From Marinoscillum sp964351885 (lineage in GTDB: Bacteria; Bacteroidota; Bacteroidia; Cytophagales; Cyclobacteriaceae), in the NCBI GenBank assembly GCA_964351885.1, contig CAYGPP010000022.1, positions 1 through 39,810 on the forward strand: DNA of 39,810 nt, in the 5' to 3' direction. A model generated the notes under the pieces. That model was not told where the DNA came from and searched no databases. It saw only the letters and a list, made by a program, of their open reading frames with translations. The position numbers were made by a program, and so were the translations under genes. Shown here one piece after another: positions 16,399-23,812 of the stretch (the first letter of the stretch is position 1; the number at the start of each line of letters is the position of its first letter).

Positions 16399-17112
16399 AT
16401 GAGAAATAAAATCCCAGAATGGTTATCCTACTTTCCTAACATTGGAATCGTATTTTTTGCAATTTCCGTTTTGATCGTTTTGATATACTTTATCTTACTC
16501 GCCTCTCAAGGTAAACGTACCAAGAAATTCATTTTTGCATCAGGAAATGAAACCTCCTACCTCGACATATCCTCGAGATTCCTGGCAGCAGGTGTGACTT
16601 TCTTTTCATTTTTTACAATCATTAACTGGATCGGTAAAGCAGCGATGTACCATCTCTTCGGCGCAGGTTTCTTCTCTATAATTATCGGATTTGCATTAGG
16701 GTATGCTTTGTGGGCTGTAGTGAAGTATTATTACCCATTTGTTCTCGAGAAACGACTTGAAAAGATCAGATTCAAGCCAATGAAATCAGATTCGGGCAAT
16801 CCGATGCGACTGCTGAATGAAACGGAAGAGGATGAGTTCATGACTCAAGACATGATTGATGAAGAAGACAATCATATTGCCGATTACGATATTTGGATGG
16901 ACGAGGTGACTGGGAAAAAAGTGATTGAAAAATATGATATGCTTTTTCATGCACTCATCTGTGAAGAGTGTAACTATAGAACCATGAGAGAAACACGTGA
17001 GGAGGTTCTCATAGAACCAACGAGTGAAAAAGAGGGATTAATACGAAAAGACTATAAGTGTACCTATTGTGCACATTCTTTAAGTAAAGAACTGAAAGTA
17101 ACCCACAAGTAA
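16399..17112 (+). CDS. Unrecognised membrane protein with C-terminal zinc-ribbon-like motif
   Basis: I do not recognise the family of this 237-residue protein. The N-terminal half has three hydrophobic segments (about residues 14-34, 52-72 and 80-106) with the loop 'RTKKFIFASGNETSYLDISS'. A charged cytoplasmic segment follows, very acidic in 'LNETEEDEFMTQDMIDEEDN'. The C-terminal part has two CxxC pairs, 'CEECNYR' and, about 35 residues later, 'CTYCAHSL', spaced like a zinc ribbon, with hydrophilic beta-like sequence between them. The protein may be a membrane-anchored metal-binding or regulatory factor, but no function is claimed. It is monocistronic, divergent from dnaK, and followed by a strong terminator. 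Confidence 0.7.
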   Translation: MRNKIPEWLSYFPNIGIVFFAISVLIVLIYFILLASQGKRTKKFIFASGNETSYLDISSRFLAAGVTFFSFFTIINWIGKAAMYHLFGAGFFSIIIGFALGYALWAVVKYYYPFVLEKRLEKIRFKPMKSDSGNPMRLLNETEEDEFMTQDMIDEEDNHIADYDIWMDEVTGKKVIEKYDMLFHALICEECNYRTMRETREEVLIEPTSEKEGLIRKDYKCTYCAHSLSKELKVTHK

Positions 17113-17137
17113 TTATTTAAGAAAAAGGAAATAGTAG

Positions 17138-17175
17138 AATAGCCTGATGAGAATTCATCAGGCTATTTCTTTTTA
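17138..17175. terminator. Strong terminator between the 16399 gene and the small-protein operon
   Basis: AATAGCCTGATGA (17138-17150) pairs perfectly with TCATCAGGCTATT (17155-17167) across a four-base loop, followed by TCTTTTT. The converging small-protein gene stops at 17173, at the edge of the hairpin, so the element probably serves both strands. Confidence 0.85.
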
Positions 17176-17370
17176 ATCTTCTCGCTCATCTTTCTTATGC
17201 TTTGAGATAAAATAGCGAGCAATCATCATTAACACAACCACACCGATAATCAGCGCAGGAGCGATTTCATGAATCTTTTCCATTAGCTCCGGGTGATTGT
17301 CACCATCCATTACGAAGTAGATCAAGATCCCAATCATGAAGTATAAGAAGTAGCGGTACAGCTTAGTCAT
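17173..17370 (-). CDS. Small two-helix membrane protein
   Basis: I do not recognise this 65-residue protein. It has two predicted membrane helices (about residues 6-20 and 38-56) separated by the acidic loop 'DGDNHPELMEKIHEIA' and ends in the charged tail 'ISKHKKDERED'. Its ATG overlaps the stop of the preceding small ORF by 4 bases (ATGA). It is the last of three overlapping small membrane-protein genes that read away from prfC. The tight overlaps and consistent membrane character make it likely to be real despite its size. Confidence 0.6.
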   Translation of the reverse strand: MTKLYRYFLYFMIGILIYFVMDGDNHPELMEKIHEIAPALIIGVVVLMMIARYFISKHKKDERED

Positions 17371-17525
17371 TGATCTCTTTCACAGTTTTCTATCTTCTCT
17401 TGAAGTATAATTATTTCCATTCTGGTTTTTTCATATTGCCCTGCTTCAATATTTGCCCAAACCATACTCACAATAGGCGCTAAAATAAGTACCAATATAA
17501 CCATGGCTTTCTTACTTTTTTTCAT
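17367..17525 (-). CDS. Very small single-helix membrane protein
   Basis: From the ATG at 17525 this encodes 52 residues: a lysine-rich start 'MKKSKKAMVIL', one membrane helix (about residues 7-24), then a charged, probably coiled-coil tail 'ANIEAGQYEKTRMEIIILQE' and onward. An in-frame ATG at 17552 would add nine residues but lengthen the overlap with the upstream gene to 41 bases, so the later start is preferred (14-base overlap). The topology (helix plus charged helical tail with a Cys near the end) resembles that of the protein encoded just upstream, which suggests the two interact or are related by duplication. Function is unknown. Confidence 0.5.
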   Translation of the reverse strand: MKKSKKAMVILVLILAPIVSMVWANIEAGQYEKTRMEIIILQEKIENCERDQ

Positions 17526-17745
17526 CGATACATTCTTTGAGTTTGACTTCAAGCTTGATCTTTTGATTTTCTAAATCATAAACCCTATCTGCATTTCTAA
17601 TAAAAGCCATACCACACCAAAAGCCTGTGAGAAGAGCCGAAAAGATGATTGCTATTAAATATCTCTTTTTCAATCGGTCAACATTTAGTTTGAAAGTGAA
17701 TTTACCTTTTTTGACGATTCTAAAAAAAGTAATTTTGCGCCACAT
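17512..17745 (-). CDS. Small single-helix membrane protein with helical tail
   Basis: This 77-residue protein is unrecognised. A basic N-terminal stretch is followed by one membrane helix ('YLIAIIFSALLTGFWCGMAF', about residues 29-48) and a charged helical tail 'YDLENQKIKLEVKLKECIDE'. The tail resembles that of the next protein ('ILQEKIENCERD'), both with a Cys near the end. Its ATG lies only 11 bases from the divergent prfC ATG, and the prfC promoter lies inside its first codons. A TTG at about codon 25, just before the helix, is therefore a possible real start giving roughly 53 residues. It is first in a three-gene overlapping unit. Confidence 0.5.
   Translation of the reverse strand: MWRKITFFRIVKKGKFTFKLNVDRLKKRYLIAIIFSALLTGFWCGMAFIRNADRVYDLENQKIKLEVKLKECIDEKK
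17711..17737 (+). promoter_or_regulatory. prfC promoter, Bacteroidota type
   Basis: TAATTTTG (17730-17737) matches the TAnnTTTG -7 consensus exactly, with TTG at 17711-17713, 16 bases upstream, slightly closer than usual. The start site would be about 12 bases before the prfC ATG. The promoter lies within the opposite-strand small ORF. Confidence 0.6.
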
Positions 17746-17756
17746 CTACATAAAGT

Positions 17757-19337
17757 ATGACTCTCGAACAAGAAATTCAGAAACGCCGAACCTTTGGCAT
17801 CATCGCTCACCCTGATGCTGGTAAGACTACCCTTACAGAGAAATTGCTCCTGTTTGGTGGTGCTATCCAAACTGCGGGGGCGGTTAAGTCTAACAAGATC
17901 GACGTAGGAACGCGCTCTGACTGGATGGACATAGAAAAGCAACGTGGTATCTCAGTAGCCACTTCGGTAATGGGATTTGATTACAAAGACCTCAAGATTA
18001 ATATCCTTGACACACCTGGTCACGAAGATTTTGCAGAAGACACTTATAGAACGCTTACTGCGGTAGATTCAGTCATTATGGTCATAGACTGTGTGAAGGG
18101 CGTGGAAAAGCAAACGGAGAAGCTTATGGAGGTTTGCCGGATGAGAAAAACTCCAGTGCTTTGCTTTATTAATAAGCTCGATCGAGAAGGTCAAGATGCC
18201 TTTGCCTTGCTGGATGAAATTGAAGAAAAACTAGGAATCAACGTCCGTCCAATGAGTTGGCCAATCGGTATGGGTAAGTCTCTTAGGGGTGTTTTCAATA
18301 TCTATGAAAACAATCTAAACCTCTATGAGCCAAGTAAGACAAAGAAAGTTACTGATGTAGTAGCGATAAATGGAATTGATGATCCTGAGTTAGACAAACG
18401 CTTGCCTGCATCTGCGGTGGCTGAGTTGCGAGAGGAGGTAGAGCTAGTTAATGCAGTCTATGATCCTTTGGATGTACAGAAATACCTCAATGGAGAAGTA
18501 GCTCCGGTATTCTTTGGAAGTGCAGTTAATAATTTTGGTGTGAGGGAACTGTTGGATTGTTTCATTCAAATTGCTCCTCCCCCTGTACCGAGAGAAACGG
18601 ACGAAAGGGTAATCGCTCCCAATGAAAAGAAATTCTCCGGATTCATATTTAAGATTCATGCCAATATGGACCCTAAGCATAGAAACCGTATCGCTTTTGC
18701 GAGAATCTGTTCTGGTACATTTCATCGTGGACAGAATTACTACCACGTAAGGTCAGATAAGAACTTCCGTTTCTCTAATGCAACGGCCTTCATGGCTCAG
18801 CAAAAAGAAACAGTAGATGAGGCTTTTCCTGGAGACATTATTGGGCTTTATGATACAGGAAATCTTAAAATAGGTGATACGCTGAATGAGGGAGAAAAAG
18901 GTCTATACAAAGGCATTCCATCATTCTCTCCTGAGCTATTCAGAGAGGTAATCAATATGGACGCCATGAAGTCCAAGCAGCTTGAGAAGGGATTAAATCA
19001 GCTTATGGACGAAGGTGTAGCTCAGCTATTCACCTTTGAGATGGGAGCTAGAAAAGTTGTGGGAACCGTCGGGGCCCTACAGTTCGAAGTACTGCAACAC
19101 AGACTCCTCAACGAGTACAACGCCAAAGCAAGGTTTGATGCAGTTAGTATCCATATGGCGTGTTGGATTAGTGCGAAAGATGAAAGCAAACTAGATGCTT
19201 TCGTCAAGGACAAATACCGACATATCGCCAAAGACAAAGAAGGTAAGCTTGTCTTCATGGCAGAGTCAAAAGCATGGTTGCAGATGGTTCAAGAGAATTT
19301 TCCAGAAGTAGACTTCCACTTTATTAGTGAGTTTTAG
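17757..19337 (+). CDS. prfC: Peptide chain release factor 3
   Basis: RF3 is a translational GTPase that removes RF1 or RF2 from the ribosome after peptide release. The 526-residue length is exactly that of the family. Motifs are the P-loop 'AHPDAGKTTLTEKLLLFG', switch I 'KQRGISVATSVMGF', switch II 'NILDTPGHEDFAEDTYRTL', 'FINKLDREGQD' for guanine specificity, the domain II segment 'GFIFKIHANMDPKHRNRIAF', and the C-terminal 'VGALQFEVLQHRLLNEYNA'. It opens a five-gene plus-strand unit running to pabC: the next gene starts 2 bases after its stop, and the later genes overlap. Confidence 0.97.
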   Translation: MTLEQEIQKRRTFGIIAHPDAGKTTLTEKLLLFGGAIQTAGAVKSNKIDVGTRSDWMDIEKQRGISVATSVMGFDYKDLKINILDTPGHEDFAEDTYRTLTAVDSVIMVIDCVKGVEKQTEKLMEVCRMRKTPVLCFINKLDREGQDAFALLDEIEEKLGINVRPMSWPIGMGKSLRGVFNIYENNLNLYEPSKTKKVTDVVAINGIDDPELDKRLPASAVAELREEVELVNAVYDPLDVQKYLNGEVAPVFFGSAVNNFGVRELLDCFIQIAPPPVPRETDERVIAPNEKKFSGFIFKIHANMDPKHRNRIAFARICSGTFHRGQNYYHVRSDKNFRFSNATAFMAQQKETVDEAFPGDIIGLYDTGNLKIGDTLNEGEKGLYKGIPSFSPELFREVINMDAMKSKQLEKGLNQLMDEGVAQLFTFEMGARKVVGTVGALQFEVLQHRLLNEYNAKARFDAVSIHMACWISAKDESKLDAFVKDKYRHIAKDKEGKLVFMAESKAWLQMVQENFPEVDFHFISEF

Positions 19338-19339
19338 TC

Positions 19340-20023
19340 ATGTCTGGTCCGGTAGTCCTCTACGAAGACAATCACCTGCTAGTTCTCCACAAGCCGTCAG
19401 GATGGTTGGTGCAAGGTGATAAGACTGGAGATGCTACCATTACTGATTGGGGAAGAACGTACATCAAAGAAAAGTACAATAAACCGGGAGAAGTCTTTCT
19501 CCATCCGTGTCACAGGCTTGACAGGCCTGTAAGTGGAATTACCCTTTTCGCAAGAACTTCCAAGGCGCTAGAGCGAATGAATAAGCTCTTCCGAGATGAT
19601 GACATCTCCAAAACCTACTTGGCTGTTGTAGGAGGAAAACCTGAAGTTGAAAACGCAAAACTCATTCACTGGCTAGAGAAAAATAGCAAAACGAATACCG
19701 TCAAGGCTTTCATCAGCGAAAAAGGATCCGCTAAGCGAGCTGAGTTGGACTATCAAATGCTCGCTCATGATAACGGCAATTCATTACTGAGAGTAATGCC
19801 AAAAACTGGACGGGCTCACCAGATCAGGGTGCAGTTATCCAGTATGAAATGTCCAATTGTCGGAGATTTGAAATATGGATATCCTAAACCAAATCCTGAT
19901 AAAAGCATCCATTTGCATGCCTTTGGGATTAAGTTTGTGCATCCAGTGCGCAAAGAATTGATGGAGATAACATGTCCGCCGAACTGGAAAGAATTCAATG
20001 GATTAATCAATGAATTGGGTTAG
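19340..20023 (+). CDS. RluA-family RNA pseudouridine synthase
   Basis: The 227-residue protein is a pseudouridine synthase of the RluA/RluC/TruC group that isomerises uridine in rRNA or tRNA. It has the opening 'VVLYEDNHLLVLHKPSGWLV', the catalytic motif 'HRLDRPVSGITLFARTSKA' with the active-site Asp in HRLD, 'FRDDDISKTYLAVVGG', and the closing 'PKTGRAHQIRVQLSSMKCPI' followed by 'VGDLKYGY'. It lacks an S4 domain, which makes an RluA- or TruC-like role more likely than RluC/D. It starts 2 bases after prfC and overlaps the next gene by 14 bases. The target uridine is not predictable. Confidence 0.9.
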   Translation: MSGPVVLYEDNHLLVLHKPSGWLVQGDKTGDATITDWGRTYIKEKYNKPGEVFLHPCHRLDRPVSGITLFARTSKALERMNKLFRDDDISKTYLAVVGGKPEVENAKLIHWLEKNSKTNTVKAFISEKGSAKRAELDYQMLAHDNGNSLLRVMPKTGRAHQIRVQLSSMKCPIVGDLKYGYPKPNPDKSIHLHAFGIKFVHPVRKELMEITCPPNWKEFNGLINELG

Positions 20024-20315
20024 AAACCTTCAAGAAAGATGGAAACTTAAGAGTGCTTTTCAAGTCATTCTGATCTTAATTGCCTTCGCATGTACAGGTT
20101 TCACGGTACTCTTCTTGAAGCGACCGATCGTCAGTTTTTTCACCTCAGATGGAGAGCAAAACATTTGGTTTTCCGTCATCTATTACATCCTTATATTTCC
20201 TATCTACAATGTCATTCTCTTGATTTATGGTTTGCTGCTTGGTCAGTTTAAATTCTTCTGGGAGTTTGAGAAAAAAACATTCCGAAAACTGACTGGCAAG
20301 AAAGAAGATGCTTGA
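20010..20315 (+). CDS. DUF6787-like small membrane protein
   Basis: The 101-residue protein has two or three hydrophobic segments: 'FQVILILIAFACTGFTVLFL' and 'IYYILIFPIYNVILLIYGLL', then the conserved-looking tail 'GQFKFFWEFEKKTFRKLTGK'. It resembles the small Bacteroidota proteins now called DUF6787, which some databases label diacylglyceryl transferase without support. No catalytic residues are visible, and I assign no function. It overlaps the preceding pseudouridine synthase gene by 14 bases and pabB by 8, so it belongs to the prfC-pabC operon. Confidence 0.75.
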   Translation: MNWVRNLQERWKLKSAFQVILILIAFACTGFTVLFLKRPIVSFFTSDGEQNIWFSVIYYILIFPIYNVILLIYGLLLGQFKFFWEFEKKTFRKLTGKKEDA

Positions 20316-21270
20316 GAGAATACAAGCCATCGATGAGATTAACCGCATGGGAAAAGAAGGCATTCCGTTTTTCTTTTTCACAGACTTTCTAGGCACAAAA
20401 TGCTGGATTCGACCGATTTCTGAAATGAATGATGAGCTAGCCTTTGATTTTCACTCTAAAGAATCCGCCATAAAAAAAGGATCATTCATTTTTGAAAAAA
20501 ATCCTCTAACCCAAGAAGCATTCAAAATACCTTATCATTATGTTATTGATCAAATCAATTATGGTAATTCATATCTTGTAAATCTAACTTTCAAAACGCC
20601 CATCAATACTAACTTATCTCTCAAGGAAATTTACGCACTTAGTGATGCCAAGTATAAGCTGAGGTATAGAGATGAGTTTGTGGTATTCTCTCCTGAGACA
20701 TTTGTGAAAATTAAGGATGGTTTCATCTACTCATATCCAATGAAAGGAACGATCGACGCTGATCTGCCAAATGCACGAGCAATGCTATTGAGTGACCCGA
20801 AAGAGATAGCAGAGCACGTGACCATCGTGGACTTAATCAGAAACGACCTCAGTCAAATAGCTGATAAAGTAGAAGTGACAGAGTTTAGGTTTGTGAGCCA
20901 TTTGAAAACAACTCATAAAAATCTACTTCAAGTGAGTTCTGAAATTAGAGGTCGATTGGATGCGGATTATCAATCTAAACTGGGAGAACTCATTTTTAAA
21001 TTATTACCGGCTGGCTCAATTTCCGGTGCTCCAAAAAGACAAACCATTGAAATAATAGAAAACGCAGAGACAGAGAAACGCGGTTTTTACACTGGGATCT
21101 GTGGGCATTTCGATGGTAAGCATCTAGACTCTGGCGTAATGATTCGATTTATCGAAAAGGATGGAAAGCAACTCTACTACAGAAGTGGTGGAGGCATTAC
21201 TTCATTCAGCGATGAGGCAAAAGAGTATCAGGAGATCGTTGATAAGATTTATCTCCCGTTTAGCCATTGA
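20308..21270 (+). CDS. pabB: Aminodeoxychorismate synthase component I
   Basis: PabB converts chorismate plus ammonia from a glutaminase partner to 4-amino-4-deoxychorismate for folate synthesis. At 320 residues it is the short form, with only the chorismate-binding core. Signatures are 'QINYGNSYLVNLTFKT', 'FSPETFVKIKDGFIYSYPMK' followed by 'GTID', 'VDLIRNDLSQIA', 'LLPAGSISGAPKRQTIEIIE', 'RGFYTGICGHFDG' and 'YYRSGGGITSFSDEAKEY'. The PAGS(I)SGAPK segment is the chorismate-binding region, and the PMKGT lysine is the residue characteristic of PabB-type enzymes. It is followed directly by pabC, the next enzyme. The glutaminase subunit PabA is not in the window. Confidence 0.92.
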   Translation: MLERIQAIDEINRMGKEGIPFFFFTDFLGTKCWIRPISEMNDELAFDFHSKESAIKKGSFIFEKNPLTQEAFKIPYHYVIDQINYGNSYLVNLTFKTPINTNLSLKEIYALSDAKYKLRYRDEFVVFSPETFVKIKDGFIYSYPMKGTIDADLPNARAMLLSDPKEIAEHVTIVDLIRNDLSQIADKVEVTEFRFVSHLKTTHKNLLQVSSEIRGRLDADYQSKLGELIFKLLPAGSISGAPKRQTIEIIENAETEKRGFYTGICGHFDGKHLDSGVMIRFIEKDGKQLYYRSGGGITSFSDEAKEYQEIVDKIYLPFSH

Positions 21271-21881
21271 TGGAGCTAGCGAGTCAAATATCACTAAGGT
21301 TTTTAGAAAGCATCTGCTACGAAAAAAACACTTATCCTCTCCTTGAGCTTCATCAGCAACGACTTAATCGAGTGTTTGATGAATACTTTCCCATGTACTC
21401 CCCGCATAATCTGAAGGTCAGTCTTCCGGCGTTAAATAGCTCAAATGTTCGCAAGGTGAGAGTGATCTATGATGGCATATCATATAGTATTACGCACGAG
21501 GAATATCAGATCAGACCAATCAAATCCATCCAACTTATCAGAAGTGATCCTTTTGACTATGGGTTCAAATATGAAGATCGCAGTAAGTTGAATTCCCTTT
21601 TTGAACTGCGAGGAAAGGCCGATGATATACTAATCATCAAGAATGGAATGGTCACAGATAGCTACTATGCCAATCCCGTATTTTGGGATGGTAAAGAGTG
21701 GTTTGTACCCAAGACATATCTATTGAATGGCGTAAGAAGGCAACACTTGTTAAGAACGGGGCAAGTCAGAGAAATGAATATTGGCGCGGTAGATCTCCAA
21801 AATTTTGAAAAAGTAAGTCTCGTAAATGCGATGATGGATTTGGGTGAAGTGGAAATTCAAATATCAAAAATAAAAGCTTGA
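21270..21881 (+). CDS. pabC: Class IV aminotransferase, probable aminodeoxychorismate lyase
   Basis: This fold-type IV PLP enzyme of about 203 residues follows pabB with stop and start sharing one base (TGATG), so it is most likely the lyase that releases pyruvate from aminodeoxychorismate to give 4-aminobenzoate. The first ATG (21270) is preferred over a TTG one codon earlier. Motifs are 'RFLESICYEKNTYPLLELHQ' near the start, the PLP lysine probably in 'YEDRSKLNSLFELRGKADD', and 'DILIIKNGMVTDSYYANPVF'. There an Asp stands where classic PabC has the Glu that contacts the PLP ring nitrogen; this seems usual in Bacteroidota homologues. It is the last gene of the prfC operon, just before a terminator. 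Confidence 0.8.
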   Translation: MELASQISLRFLESICYEKNTYPLLELHQQRLNRVFDEYFPMYSPHNLKVSLPALNSSNVRKVRVIYDGISYSITHEEYQIRPIKSIQLIRSDPFDYGFKYEDRSKLNSLFELRGKADDILIIKNGMVTDSYYANPVFWDGKEWFVPKTYLLNGVRRQHLLRTGQVREMNIGAVDLQNFEKVSLVNAMMDLGEVEIQISKIKA

Positions 21882-21902
21882 ATAGTCCCGATTAAGCACA
21901 AA

Positions 21903-21924
21903 AAAGGGAGCCTAGGCTCCCTTT
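21903..21924. terminator. Bidirectional terminator between pabC and atpC
   Basis: AAAGGGAGCC and GGCTCCCTTT form a perfect GC-rich inverted repeat with a TA centre, flanked by A and T runs. It sits 21 bases after pabC and 25 bases after the converging atpC stop, so it serves both. Confidence 0.8.
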
Positions 21925-21949
21925 AAAATCTCAATATTTCAAATCAAAA

Positions 21950-22210
21950 TCAATCAGTCACAATTTTCTCGGCAAGTACCACAACTTTATTGTTAAGTAC
22001 CTCCACAACTCCTCCGCTCACTGTATAGTGAACCTCCTCAGTCTTCTTATCAATGTCTCTGATCAATTTGATGTCACCATGACCTAGGGTAGAGATCATG
22101 GCAGCATGATCCCCCAATACTTGGAAAGATCCATCACTGCCTGGGAAAGTGGCACTTTCCACTTCGCCCTCAAATACCTTTTCGTCTGGTGTAACTATTT
22201 CTAATAACAT
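21950..22210 (-). CDS. atpC: ATP synthase F1 epsilon subunit (short form)
   Basis: The 86-residue protein contains the N-terminal beta-barrel domain of the epsilon subunit: 'LLEIVTPDEKVFEGEVESAT', 'FPGSDGSFQVLGDHAAMIST' and 'YTVSGGVVEVLNNKVVVLAE'. The C-terminal two-helix regulatory domain found in E. coli is absent, as is usual in Bacteroidota, so inhibition by epsilon extension is unlikely. It links the rotor stalk of F1 to the c-ring on the cytoplasmic side of the membrane. It follows atpD with a 4-base gap; the rest of the ATP synthase genes are elsewhere. Confidence 0.93.
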   Translation of the reverse strand: MLLEIVTPDEKVFEGEVESATFPGSDGSFQVLGDHAAMISTLGHGDIKLIRDIDKKTEEVHYTVSGGVVEVLNNKVVVLAEKIVTD

Positions 22211-22214
22211 AAGC

Positions 22215-23723
22215 TTATTCGTTAGCTTCAGCTAGAAGTTTTTCACCTTTAGCTACAGCGTCATCTATATTTCCTACCAAGTTAAATGCAGACTCTGGAA
22301 GATGATCATAAGTACCATCCATTATCGCATTGAACCCTTTGATAGTGTCTTTGATATCTACCAATACTCCTTTAAGACCAGTGAATTGCTCCGCTACATG
22401 GAATGGCTGAGACAAGAATCTCTGCACCCTTCTAGCTCTGTGAACGACTTCCTTATCCTCATCAGACAATTCGTCCATACCAAGAATAGCAATGATGTCT
22501 TGAAGTTCTTTATATCTCTGCAATAGCTCTTTTACACGCTGTGCACAGTCGTAATGCTCATCACCTAGAATCTCAGCACTCAAGATTCTAGAAGTAGAAT
22601 CCAAAGGATCAACCGCTGGGTAGATACCTAGTTCAGCTATCTTACGAGAAAGTACAGTAGTCGCATCCAAGTGAGAGAATGTAGTCGCTGGAGCAGGATC
22701 AGTCAAATCATCAGCTGGCACATATACTGCTTGTACTGAAGTAATCGAACCATTCTTGGTAGAAGTGATTCGCTCTTGCATCACACCCATCTCTGTAGCT
22801 AGCGTAGGCTGGTAACCTACTGCTGATGGCATACGTCCCAAGAGGGCTGACACCTCAGATCCAGCTTGTGTGAATCTGAAAATATTGTCAACGAAGAAAA
22901 GGATATCTCTTCCTTTACCTGTGCCATCTCCATCACGGAAATACTCAGCAATAGTCAAACCTGAAAGAGCAACACGAGCACGTGCCCCAGGAGGCTCATT
23001 CATTTGTCCGAAAACAAATGTTGCTTTAGACTCAATAAGGTCTTCAGGAGTCACTTTTGACAAATCCCATCCGCCTTCTTCCATAGACTTCTTGAAGTTC
23101 TCACCGTAGTTTACGATTCCGGCTTCAATCATCTCACGGAGCAAATCATTTCCTTCACGAGTACGCTCACCCACACCGGCAAATACAGACAGCCCAGAAT
23201 ATGCTTTCGCAATGTTGTTGATCAGTTCCTGAATCAAAACTGTCTTACCTACACCAGCTCCACCAAATAAACCAATCTTACCCCCTTTGGCATAAGGCTC
23301 AATCAAATCAATTACTTTGATACCTGTGAAGAGTACTTCAGTAGAGGTAGAAAGATCTTCATACTTAGGTGCCTGTCTGTGGATAGGTAAACCTTTATTT
23401 CCTTTTGGCTGAGCAAGACCATCAATGGCAGTACCTACGACATTGAATAAGCGCCCTTTGATATCATCACCAATCGGCATTTGAATAGGACTTCCTGTAT
23501 CAGTCACTTCCATACCTCTCATCATGCCATCCGTCGCATCCATTGCGATAGTACGTACAGTGTCCTCTCCGAGGTGCGACTGTACTTCTAATACTACCAA
23601 AGCTCCATCAGGACGCGTGATAGTCAATGCTCCCATGATGTCTGGAAGTTTGGAGCCTTCAGCACCGAAGCTTACATCCACAACTGGACCAATGATTTGA
23701 GTGATTTTGCCTTTGTTAGCCAT
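22215..23723 (-). CDS. atpD: ATP synthase F1 beta subunit
   Basis: This is the catalytic subunit of the F1F0 ATP synthase, 502 residues. It shows 'KITQIIGPVVDVSFG' at the start, Walker A 'GLFGGAGVGKTVLIQELINN' near residue 150, 'GVGERTREGNDLLREM' carrying the catalytic Glu, Walker B 'DILFFVDNIFRFTQAGSEVS', and the 'ALLGRMPSAVGYQPTLATEM' segment. It is complete and of normal length. It forms a two-gene unit with atpC, separate from the other F1F0 genes, a common arrangement in Bacteroidota. The upstream gene on the same strand is an orphan histidine kinase 89 bases away. Confidence 0.98.
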   Translation of the reverse strand: MANKGKITQIIGPVVDVSFGAEGSKLPDIMGALTITRPDGALVVLEVQSHLGEDTVRTIAMDATDGMMRGMEVTDTGSPIQMPIGDDIKGRLFNVVGTAIDGLAQPKGNKGLPIHRQAPKYEDLSTSTEVLFTGIKVIDLIEPYAKGGKIGLFGGAGVGKTVLIQELINNIAKAYSGLSVFAGVGERTREGNDLLREMIEAGIVNYGENFKKSMEEGGWDLSKVTPEDLIESKATFVFGQMNEPPGARARVALSGLTIAEYFRDGDGTGKGRDILFFVDNIFRFTQAGSEVSALLGRMPSAVGYQPTLATEMGVMQERITSTKNGSITSVQAVYVPADDLTDPAPATTFSHLDATTVLSRKIAELGIYPAVDPLDSTSRILSAEILGDEHYDCAQRVKELLQRYKELQDIIAILGMDELSDEDKEVVHRARRVQRFLSQPFHVAEQFTGLKGVLVDIKDTIKGFNAIMDGTYDHLPESAFNLVGNIDDAVAKGEKLLAEANE

Positions 23724-23761
23724 TATTTTTTAGATTTTATAAGCGTTACTCGAACTGAGTG

Positions 23762-23769
23762 CGAAATTA
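23762..23769 (-). promoter_or_regulatory. Candidate -7 element of the atpD promoter
   Basis: On the minus strand TAATTTCG is one base from TAnnTTTG, about 40 bases before the atpD ATG. No TTG at the right distance is seen, so this is weak. Confidence 0.3.
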
Positions 23770-23812
23770 ACCTAAAATTGGTTAAGAGAAAAAGTGAAAT
23801 CTCGAAAAGTGC

